A stretch of 64,000 nucleotides of DNA from Prochilodus magdalenae. Taxonomy: Eukaryota > Chordata > Actinopteri > Characiformes > Prochilodontidae. A program made the translations under genes and the position numbers. The first letter of the stretch is position 1. The number at the start of each line of letters is the position of its first letter. The stretch spans positions 171,001-235,000 of the forward strand of contig JAMWET010006583.1 of assembly GCA_024036415.1 (NCBI GenBank), in the 5' to 3' direction. This document shows, in pieces, positions 24,101 to 36,100 of this stretch. The notes beneath the pieces were generated by a model. It saw nothing but the letters and a program-made list of their open reading frames with translations. It was not told where the DNA came from and searched no databases.

Positions 24101-27100
24101 AGAGAGAAAGTAGATTCAAGATAATAAAAAGATATCACCAAACATTTCATTAACACCCAACTACTCCTCTATCGCAACCGTGCCTCTCCCTCCCGAGCGT
24201 ACTCCAGCACTGCCAAACGAAGTGCTTTGTTCCAGCGCACCTGATTTAACTCGACATTTGTGAGCTGTAACACAAGCTAGAGCGGCCGCGTTAGTGCCGG
24301 AGCTGTTGTAATGAAAGTGCCGGAGCGCGTACTGGAGAAAATCTGGTGTTCATCCGTTTTTAGACCGACTGTTCTCCTCTACTCTCTCTATATTTCTTTA
24401 TATCTGCTGGCAGCATTGTGAAAAAGACCCCTGGGGATTTCTCTTTTGATCACTATCACTGCAAACCTGATTGTGTTATCCAGCTGTTGGAGCTCCAGGT
24501 TGGTTTAAAGGTGGTGGAGCGCATGGCAATAATGAGGATGGTTGTATTTGAAATAAAACACCACTATACTCCACACTGTATCCTACAGTAGTGTGTACTG
24601 CCCACTGTATACGCCCCTTGTGTGCGGTATACAGTACAGTAACACCTTCTGATTTACAGTGTAGTATACTAATACAGTCACATGACCAATTACCTCACAT
24701 TTACCTCAGAGCTGTTACTGTATCCACTGTTTAGAGCTAGCTGCTGCTAACGCTGCTCAGTTCACCTGAGATACGGTTAGCCTAGCTGTTAGCTCCCCTC
24801 GGCTAATCACTCTAAAACTGATCCTCTAAAGCGAGTTCATCTTTTATTAATCTTCAGACCTGTATATTTAACTTTCTGAGGCTCATTCTGATGAACACCA
24901 CCCGATACAATCACTACACCCACATTTATACTCGGAGTGGGCTGCGTTTAGCTCCCCAGTGTTACCCACCGCCATTTTCTCTGGCTGAAGCAGGCTGAGA
25001 GCTGGTGTGGCTGCAGTGCATGATGGGATGCAGTACACCATGAAGATAGCTCCACCTGTACACTAGAACCTCTGACTGGAGTAGAACACCATCCGGGTAT
25101 CTCCAGTACACCATGAAGATAGCTCCACCTGTACACTAGAACCTCTGACTGGAGTAGAACACCATCCGGGTATCTCCAGTACACCATGAAGATAGCTCCA
25201 CCTGTACACTAGAACCTCTGACTGGAGTAAAACACCATCCAGCTATCATAAGGCTATATGACAGCCTACATAACCCTCCATGAAATTTAATAAATGCTTA
25301 TTCCACACTACAAATATTGAGATCTTGGCAAGTACAGTGATCTAATACCTAGTTAATATATATTTTTAAATTATATATTTAAAATTGCTGTAAGCTAAGA
25401 TTGTTCTTTTTATTACCAGATATTATTTTACATGGTCTAAGTAATTTACTAGGCCAGAATATTATAATATGTTGGGAAAGGTTGAGGATAGCTAATTTAC
25501 ACTAGCTGTAAAAGATTTTCCCCATATTAAAAAAATAAATAAATAAAAATATGAAAAGAATGAGCGTCTAGCTCGACTTACTCAACAACACGGGACACAA
25601 GCTAACTTAGGGCAGGTATATATCTGTTACTTAGTAAAGATGACCAACAAACGTACCCAGGAGCTGTGCTGATTATTATGTAATAAGAAAAATCATACAA
25701 CTCTACTTACTAATCAGCAGAGGACATAAACTAATGCTAGCATGCTAACGAGCTAACTTAATCACTTGCCACTTAAAATGATCCGTAATGTACTTGCACC
25801 ACTTTAAAGGGCAACGGGTCAACTTGTTATACATGCCGCCAGCAGAGGGCGATGGCAGCAAGGCATGGATACCCCAGGGAACCCCAAATCCCAGAATCCT
25901 CGTGGGTAATCAGAGCCAACCAGGTTCACCTGGCGGCACAAGATTTAAGAGTGTGACAAGCAGACCTGCTCTGTCACTCTTTTGGTCTAGGGTGACTGGT
26001 ATGGTACTGGTGTGAAAAAGAGAAGTGTGAAAAGTTCTGGAAACAAGGCCAGACTAAAGGAGACCTCGTTAGTGACTCCTTGTTCACCCTTTCAGGCTTT
26101 TTTGTTTTCTGGGGCTTATGTTATCTTGTATGTAAGACACGCCATATTGGTGTCTCTTTTGCCATTTCCCGCGTTTTTCCTCCCTCACCATTTGTGGACG
26201 TGCAGGTCACACTTCCGCCAGTGGTAGGCCACTTGGTTGGGGACAGCAAGGTCGCCAGTTTGAGCCCCACCCCCTGTGACATTCCCAGTAAACATTGGCC
26301 AGCTTAATGCTGACCTTACACTAAACGATTTTCAAGCGGTTTTACTGTCGCAGATACATTTCTAAAGTCGGAACAAAATCGTGAGTCTTGTTAGAGTAGC
26401 GTCGTGCTCGCGTCATCTCGATCGTTCAGTGTAAGGTGGTCAGGGCTGCAGTTTTCAGTCGGTCTGTTTCTCGTCCTGGCGTTCCGATAAAATCAACCGT
26501 GTTTAATATGATCGTGAGTCGTAGGTGTTGGTTTACGCAAATAGTGACGTAAACATTGTCGACAACCAATAGGAGAGCTCCATTCAGCTCCAAACGGGAA
26601 GCCGCGAGCCAGGTACAGGAATGTTTGGCGGAGATTGGGCATGGAGGGGAGTCCAGTGAGGGTTCGGAAACCGCGGTTCTCCTGGACTGTCGACAAGGAG
26701 GAGAAGCTGATGAAGCTGGTGGAGCTGTGGAGAGGAGGAGAGTGCTTCTTTAATGTGTCTCCCCCTTTATACCACGACAGAGTGGAAAAGGTGGACAGAA
26801 TTTGCTCAAGCCCTCGAAATCCCCGGGTTTAACGTGAGCCCCGAAATGACGCAAACATAAACACATCCAGGAGATCATTAATGCGCAGAGATACGCAGTA
26901 AACAGTCCGGTTCTAAATCACGCTCGTTTTAAAGCCATGTTCATGTTCTCCTATCTTGTAACGGAGGGAAGTTGTGCTATGCTAAAGCTAACTAGCTAAA
27001 ACACTGCCGAACGGGGCTACAGTGTTTACATTAGCCTACCAGCGAGCATGATGGGAACTACTCGCAAAATCTAGTTGCAGTTTTGTAAATAGTGACTCTG

Positions 27101-30100
27101 CAAGATTACCAGTCTTGACAAAATCATAGCCTGTGACTGAAAGTCTGTGATTTGTCTTTAGATGTGAGAGGGTGTCAGACTTTAGTGTGTTAAATGGCTT
27201 TTCAAACTCTCCTAGTGTCTGGTTAGCATAAATGTGTTTAAATCTAGTCAGATTTGTGGTTTCCACGTTGTTCAATGGTTCAGATGTTTACTGGGATTCC
27301 CTTCACTGTGCACAATAAACTGGGCTCCACAACAATGCATGTTACTATTTTTTTTTTGTTGTTGTTGTTGCTGCTTTTAATTTAGACCCGTGGAAACTTC
27401 CTCTCTGCACCTGACCATCCAAACACTAAAAATAACTAACAAAAAAAAAATTTTGGTTTGGTTGTAAGTGTAATAGCAGTCTCAGATTATTCAGGGGTTC
27501 TGAGTTATTTAAATTGTAGACTTGCACAGATACCGGCCATTCTGGGCTATAGTTACAGAGACACGTATACATACACCCAACCGAAATAACGCCGGGTATG
27601 GCTAAATTCCACAGCAATGTGGGAACGGCCTGAAGGTGAAATACTCTGAACAATAATGGAAATACAGGGGAAAGTTAATTATGCTGCCATTTATACTCGT
27701 ACCTTTCAGTGCTTCTCGGAATTGGTATGCTCAGTGAGTGAAAGACAGCGTCTCATTTCCAACACGACTACATACGGATTGCAGAATGAAGTCATGAGCC
27801 ACCTGGGCTCTCTTACACTGACATAATGCATAATGTGCTATTTAGCTTCAGCAGGGAGGTTTAGCTGAGGTGATGTATTACTCTTGGCACAATGCCGTGT
27901 GGGTCTTCAGTCAAGGACAGCCTTCAGTATGGCAAAATATGCCGAGTACTCTGTAGGCTACACCGGGGAATAGAACGTAGAGGAATGTAGTAAATGGTGT
28001 AAATCATGAGGCAGGCAAGAAAAAGCTTTGTTGAGGATAATTACACTCGATATGGTTTTCCCCATATGATGCTTGAGCAAATCTGGATCTGGTTAATGTA
28101 TGTACTCAATGCAAATCGTGAACGTGATTCTGATTGCACTCATGAACATTGGAAAAGCATTTAAAGCCAGAGTCAAGTGGAAACCTCATGGACACATTTT
28201 CTCCATGTCCCAAAACTAGCATCAGCCAGGACATGTCTGGTGTCTGAAGTTTGCTTCTTTAATTTTAAACTGGTTTGTGTAGCTACAAAGTAATGCTGGG
28301 GTCGGACTGTACGATCTAATGGTCTTTCATTATGGTGTATGTGAGATTAGACCATCATAGTGCCATAACCAGTACATATTTTACTCCGGCCTATCAGCTT
28401 TAGTCATGTTAATAGTGGTTCAGCTTAGTGGTCACTGAGAAGGCGTGTTAACAAACTGTCAGTCACGGCTACAAAAGGGATGTGTATGATGCTGCTGGTT
28501 TTGTGTTCCAAAATTAAAGGAGAGTAAGCGACGTTGCTGAGGGGTCAGGAGGAGGACGGTATGTGCTGTCGAACCTTCAAAGAGAACTCGAGGTAACGAC
28601 TGTGAAGAGTGGTATCAGTTTCACAGATGTGGTTCTAGTTGTGATGGGATTAGCGCTTAGCCGTTAGCATTGTGGTAGTCTGTTTTTACTGCTGATGTTA
28701 AATACTAAGTGCGTGTTATTATTTTGACAGATGTGGTTTGTGGCTCATTGGTCCACCTGACAGCTGCAGTGGTACCTTGCCACCTTTCAGAAATTAAAAT
28801 AAAGGAGGGGAGATGATGGGGGGAGGGTGGTTGGCATGGTCATGTGTAAGTGACGTGTTCGCAATCGTGTCCCGTATTTGAACTGGGGTGGGTGGGGGTT
28901 TATCTGATATATTGCGGTAATACGGAACAAAGTGTGTCCTGAATTTGAGATGGGTTGAGACGGTGATTGCGATCATTCATGTGAGTGTGACAGATGTGTA
29001 TATCGGACATACGGAACAAATCGCATCCCGTTTTGGTTTAATATGGGACGCAACATTTTAATTGCCAAATAAAGGACGATTCCGTATTTTACGGGATGGG
29101 TGGCAACCCTAACAGTGTGTGCTCTAGAGAGTCCTAGTTCTGTAGTTCTGTCCTCGTACTGGTCAACATCAAGAAACACGTCGTAGGAGATGTCAAACTT
29201 GGTGGAAAGATACACAAAACTCTGATGTGCTAGACTTTCCCATTGGGGAGGTCATGGTACATCCCAGATTCCACATGGCTGTTCTTTGTTTACATTACAC
29301 TATACAGCTGTTCCTCATTTCCGATTCTCTGAAATTGTTGGATCTGATATCACATTGGATTGGTGCTGAATTCATGTAGTCTGACCCTGGCGTTATGGAG
29401 GCGTCTACCACGCAAGTTAGCATCAATGCAAAATGACTGCTTGCACATGCAGTCACCTTTTGTAATTCTGTGTAACTGAATCTTTAAAATGTAGACTTTC
29501 AAGTATTTGGTTTGTATAATATTTCATACACACTCATCATCATCATCATCGAAAGAACAGCTGCACCTAATAGGAGGGGTGGGATTGCAGGTCTGTTAGG
29601 AAGGATCAATAACTGATGATAAATTTAGACTGATATGATCAATATTTATTGAGCTACACATACAGAAGTCTGTCTCTCAGTATGGCGTCGGGCCGCCGTG
29701 TTCGCTAACCCAACACGCCAGACGTCTCGGTATGGAGCTGTAGAGGTTCCTAATGGAGTCCTGTGATAATCCATCCCATGCAGCTTGAACATCCTCACAC
29801 AGTTCCTGCAGGTGGTGCGGTAGGGGTGGCGGTGGAGGGACACCAGGTCTTCTGGATTCATCTTGGTGCTGACCACGGTGCCTCCACACACGGATTCGTT
29901 GGGCGTCTCCACCAAGACTAAAGCGGGACTCGTCACTGAAGATGACCCGCTGCCATTCTGAGTCCCTCCATGACAGTCTGGTACGACACCACTGCAGTCT
30001 TTGGTGACGGTGACGTGGTGATCAGGACAGTTGTGGTAACGGTCTGTAGTCCTGCATGGTGCAGCCGTCTGCCAATGAGGCAGTAAGTGACATTGCAACG

Positions 30101-33100
30101 CCATAAGGCTTTCCAGGCCTGCTGGTCGAGTGACGATTCACCGGCGTGAGCCTTTCCAGGCACTGCAGCTACAAGGCTTCCAAGGCTGGTGCCTGAGCAA
30201 TGCTACACCCCAAATGGAATCTGCTCTGAGGCTCTGTAAGCAGTATATGTAGCGGCTATCGCTGAATGCTGACATTAATGTTTTGTGACGGATGTAATTT
30301 TGAACACCTGCCCTGTCATTAGTCAAGTTCGACTCGTGCCCAATTTTCGCGTCACTGGGCCGCTGAAAGCTTGGCAGACCTCTGAGTCATCACCCGTTTA
30401 GCCTGACAGTTTGTCGAATGATGATGTGGAGGAGGGCGACACCTGACAAGGAGGGAGGAGAAAGGAAACCCAGGCACTGCCACACATCTCTTTCTGTTCT
30501 GTCTCTCTTCCACACGCTCTGTTTTATTCCGTTTCCTTTAATCTCTTCCTCCTTTTTTCCCCTCTATTAAGTACAAACCAGAACCCTAGACATAACGGCC
30601 GTGATTTCCTCCGCTGCCACGGAACAATGTTCTCGGTGTCCGGGAGAAGGAATGACGGAGAAAGGAGGAGAGAAAGAGAGGCAGAGTGTGACTCAACATT
30701 TCCCTGCACATATGTCAGTGAGCTCATAGTCTGGAACTCATTGGAACTCTAAGGCCAGAGGCAGCAGGAGCACAGGGGAGCTCAGCGGTGGGCACTTTGT
30801 GTGACTTGGCTTTAGAAAGGCAGTCTCCCAAAAGACACACTGGCCAAACAGCTTCCACATGTTTAATGCACTGTCAGGGATAAAGACACAAGGCAGACCC
30901 AACGATGGGGCTCCTGGCTCAGGGTTGGTCGGAGCTTTTAACACTTCCATGTTGCCGTTATTGTCAGTGATTGTATTTTTAATTACTGCAGCTGTAGAGG
31001 TTCCTAATGGTGTCCTGTGATAATCCATCCTATGCAGCTTGAACATCCTCACACAGTTCCTGCAGATGGTGCGGTAGGGGTGGAGGTGGAGGGACACCAG
31101 GCCTTCTGGATTCATCTTGGTGCTGACCACGGTGCCTCCACACACGGATTCGTTGGGCGTCTCCACCAAGACTAAAGCGGGACTCGTCACTGAAGATGAC
31201 CCGCTGCCATTCTGAGTCACTCCATGCCAGTCTGGTACGACACCACTGCAGTCTTTGGTGACGGTAATGTGGTCTTAAGGACGGTCGTGGTAACGGTCTG
31301 TGTGCATGTAGTCCTGTGTGGTGCAGCCGTCTGCCGATGGTGCTGCACTAACAGGATGACTCGCTGGATGTCTGTAATGGTGGCTGTTGTGTCAGTCAGG
31401 TACAGAGATAAGACCCGCCCTTGCTTATGTCAAATGTGCAGCTGAGGGTGAAACTTGAACCATTAGCATGTCTCACAATGTCAAACCCACCCACCAAATT
31501 TCATTCCTGTCGGTTGATGGGTTTATATATATGGGACATTTAATAAGCTTGAAATATAAAATATAATTCCTAATATTTTAGTTTGTGTTTGAACATAGGA
31601 GATGGTAAAATTTTGCTGTTAAAAAAAATATGAATTTTTGACATTTTTAAACTTCTATTCTCTCTGATGTAATACTTAGAAATACAAATTTAAGCCAGAG
31701 GGTGAATTAATTTGTAATTTCAGCACCTTACAAGTTCAGACCACCTAAGAAAGCATTGCCAAATTTTAAACTTAGGAAATTACATCATATAATCATTAAT
31801 ATACAGTAATACTCGATCTACCCGTCATCTTTTTAACTCCTTAGGAGACGAGCTGGGGTTTCTTAGGGTCCCCTGTAATTCCAGTAATACTACTATCGGC
31901 ATGAGGCAGTAAAGGCTGTTGCCATGAGCTCATGTGTGAACATCCCGATAAGAGTTAATGAGGGTGTACCTTCCTCAGACATACCCACACAGTTACACGG
32001 GGAACCAGGCACCCCTGATAGGGCGGCATGGGCGGACCATGTTACAGCACAGTTTTTGTGCCATGAGGCCTCGTTATCAGTGCCCGGATATCAGTACCAG
32101 CCTTGCGTAACACGACAGCCTGGAGTCAGACGGACACGAGCAGATAGGAGTTTTCCACAGCCTGGTATTAACCATTCTCATGAGAGACGCTGAAGACGTA
32201 ATTAGTTCATGTCTCTTTTCACATTGCCAGCAAGCGTGTGTGTGTATGTATGTGTATATATATATATATATATATATGCATCTAAGAATCGGTCAGGTGG
32301 TCCAGATGTGGTGGATGCCTTCCCTGGCACAGTTCCGAGGAGAATTCCCTGTAGACTGGGATTTTATCCACCACTGGTAGACCCGTATGACCGTACGCTT
32401 CCATACACCTGCAGATTCAGCTACTTCCTTCACACTATGGTCTTTGGCCACGCCCACATGCAGTCCCTCTTTTTAACCAAACATTAACATCTGCTCTGGA
32501 GCCATTTTCCACACATAGAACGAGGCATTACAGACAAACACATTTTTGATTTTTACGATTTTTAAATTTTGCTGCTTTGGTCTGGGAAGATGTGCTCTCC
32601 TCTGTGTGTGAAGAGCCAATGGGATGGCGGTCGGGTAGACTTGCTAGGGGGCCTGAGGGGCTCTGGGTGTTGCCTGTGGCTCTACCAGCAGGGGGCTCCA
32701 AAGCAGAGCTTGTGGAAGGATTGGGCGCGCAGCTAACGGCGTCAGTGGCCGGACTTGTAGCAACGGGCTGAAGTTCAGACACGTATGACCGTACGCTTCC
32801 ATACCCCTGCAGATTCAGCGACTTCCTTCACACTATGGTCTTTGGCCACGCCCACATGCTCAGTCACTATTTTAGCCATTAACGTTAGTTAAGATTAGAA
32901 CTATTTTGCCAATTAAAGACCTCGTCAACCTCCGCGTTTAACACATCTGTGAAGACGCACTACTGAACCCACTAGTGAGCACACATGCCTAGAGCAGTGG
33001 GCAGTCCTAGGCATGGCGCCTGGGGAGCAGTTTGAGATCGGTACCTTCCTCAAGGGTACTCAAGTCATGTACTTTCGGTTCAGGGAATCAACCTGCTTCC

Positions 33101-36100
33101 CTAATCGCAGCCTATAACGTATTTTCCACACATGAAATGATGCACCACCTCTTCTCAATCTCCAAACCCCGTCACTCTCACCCCGCAGGTATTTGTAGCC
33201 CCCTCATACTCATGCAGCGCCATCTGCAGAAGCCTGAAGCTACTACACCAGATTATTTTTTTGGATAAGTTGATCGAATGCTATCAATGCCGCACAGCTG
33301 GGATGTGTACACACACACACACACACACACACATCCCAATGCATACTTATATACTGTGGTGCATACAATATGCCCCCACCCCATGTTCTAACAGGAGCCA
33401 ATATCCTGTAACAGAACCATCCAAGTCTTTAACTACAGCCCGTCCCCTGGATCTCTCTGGCCAGGACAGAGCTTCTGCAAAAGATTAGTTCTAATGCAAC
33501 AGCATCACGCACAGAACCCAGTAATGCCCTGAACTCGCTTCATTCAGATGTGGAGCTCATTACCACCATCACCAGCCCACTTCGGTTGTTGCTGATTGCT
33601 ATGACAACAATCGTGTTGATGAAACATGTTTACTCAGGCTTTATTTACTTTTGCTCATAATCCATTTTAGCTTACTGAGCAACTGTCTGTTATGAAAGGC
33701 AGCGGTGAAGACGAGGGAGGCGATGATGGTTGAGTGAAGAGAGAGAACTGTAAGGAAGAAAAAGTTGGCATGGAAACAAAGTAGTGGGGGGAGGAAAGGT
33801 AAGACTTGGAACGGGATGCTCTTCCCGCCTGGAGCCAGGTTTTTCTGCCAGTGGAAAAGCTGCCAATCATTAGTTACGTCTCCTGAAAACTTGGCCACGG
33901 TGTTTAAACAGCTTAACATATCAAAGGCTCACGGCTACATAGCTCAGTGATCGCCATCTCTATGAATGCTGGCACTTGTTGCAAATTAGCACGTCATCTC
34001 AGAGCGAGATCCAGGCCAAGCTCACTTTCACCTCCCCAAATACAGACCGGGCTTCGAGCTCTGACATTAGGGGAAGCCCCTACAGCCAAACTGTGTGCAG
34101 AAAGTTTCGTAGAGCTATTCCGAAACCATGTTTTAGTTCTCAAATCGTGGTTAACCCTTTACTGTACACATGGCAACAGTGACTATTATGGCCTGGTGTT
34201 GGGCCACCAGACCCAAACATCTCACTATGGAGCTGTAGAGTCCTAATGGTGTCCTGTGATAATCCATCCCATGCAGCTTGAACATCCTCACACAGTTCCT
34301 GCAGGTGTGGTAGGGGTGGAGGTGGAGTGACACCAGAGCTGTAGGGTAGCCGGTTTTTCAACTCCCAGTCCTCCATCTGGCGCAGCACATGGGCGAACGC
34401 CTTTTAGCGCTCACTTTCAGGATGAACTATTTAAAATGTTCACTATCCAACAATACTGAGTGCCATTGGCTCACATCCTTTTCTAAAGACATGCATTGCA
34501 TTTGCATTGGTTTAACAAGGTCATGTGACATTGTGACTGGCCTTCTGGCTTCCTGGTCAGCTCTCTAAAAGCTAGTCAGTTAGTCTGACTCACGAATGTC
34601 CTCCATTCCACCCAGTTAGGGGAGTAAAGCGTCATGTATGTGTTATATAGGTTAGGTTATGATTTTATTCTGCTCTAGTGTCAGGCCTGATCCCGCTCCG
34701 TTTATGATGTCATCGTCCTTTTGGGCCTATGAAAGTGGCCACCCTACTTACAAAATACCACCAACACCCACCTACCAACACTAGCAAGCGACACACAGTC
34801 ACTTCTTATGGGAGAATCTGATTTGTAGTTGCGACAAATCAAGTTGAGAAATTTTCACTTTGTGAAGCGACATTGTCAATGAGTGGCTCCAACGAATTCT
34901 CCAGACCAATCGTAGACACGGGGCTCCGAGGTCCCCCAGCTTCTACTCACTGAAGCTTTTGGATGTATCCTCTTTCCCCAGTTTATATGACGCATCTGTG
35001 TACGTATACATTAGCAGAGAAATGAGGAAATGAAGAATTAAGCAAGTAGCAGATATTGTTGGAGTCACTGGTATTTTTGGAATGGCGGTGGCGTGGCTAT
35101 AGCTCACAGCGGCTGCTCCGGACACAACAACGGTGCTTTTTGTTTATTTTTGTTTATTTTCGTGTCTCGCGTACTTCATTGGCACGTGGACACAAGAGCA
35201 GCCGGTGTCCATGTATATTTGTTTGTCTTGTAATGGTCGTGTGTATTTAGTATACTGTCTTGCACACGTGCACTTCATGTTGTATTGTGTAGTCTATTGT
35301 TCTATGTAGCACCTTGGTCCTGGAGGAGCGTAATTTCGTTTCACTGTGTACTGTACACCACTGTATTTGGTTGAAATGACAAATAAAACCACTTGACTTG
35401 AATCACTCCATAGCTAGCTTGGTTAGCCAGCATGCTAACCACCCAATAAAGCTAGTTATGAATGCAAGCGGTTAGATTACCATGCAAATCCATTGGACAA
35501 TGATAATATGGGTCGTCAAAACTAACCAGCCTTCCTGGACCTTGTACACGCCCATATGCAACGACGTGAGTGGCCCCTGTCACACCCTTGTCGCCCGCCT
35601 TCCGATCCCTGGTCCATTATAAGTCCCTAATACACAGGCACCATCACCGACTGTAGCTCATCTGTTGCTTGCTGGCCACCATCTACTCCACTGTTCATCA
35701 TCCGGACCTCAAGGCCGCTGTGGACCAGATCCTATGGCTGACCATTCCCAACACAGCATGGTTGTGTGTGCGTGGGGCTGGTAGCTCTTTCCACACTCTT
35801 CAGAGCCACTGCCACTGAGAGTGGTTCACCACATGGACATCTTGAGAGTAGAGCAGCTCTGCGGTCAGAAACTGACCACTTGTGAAGAGCTAGAGGATGA
35901 CTACACTGACAGCTTGCACTTGCCAACTTGTTGCTAATGCTTAAACCCTTCGGGCCACTAGAGCAGGGAAACGCCTCCCTCGCTTCTACTCCGCCTTTCA
36001 GCCTGCTCGATATGTTTCTGTCTTCCTCCGTCACTCTTCTAGCCTGGGGATCCAGAGCGCAGTGACGACGGAGGAACAGAGGCATCATGGGGATCAGGTG

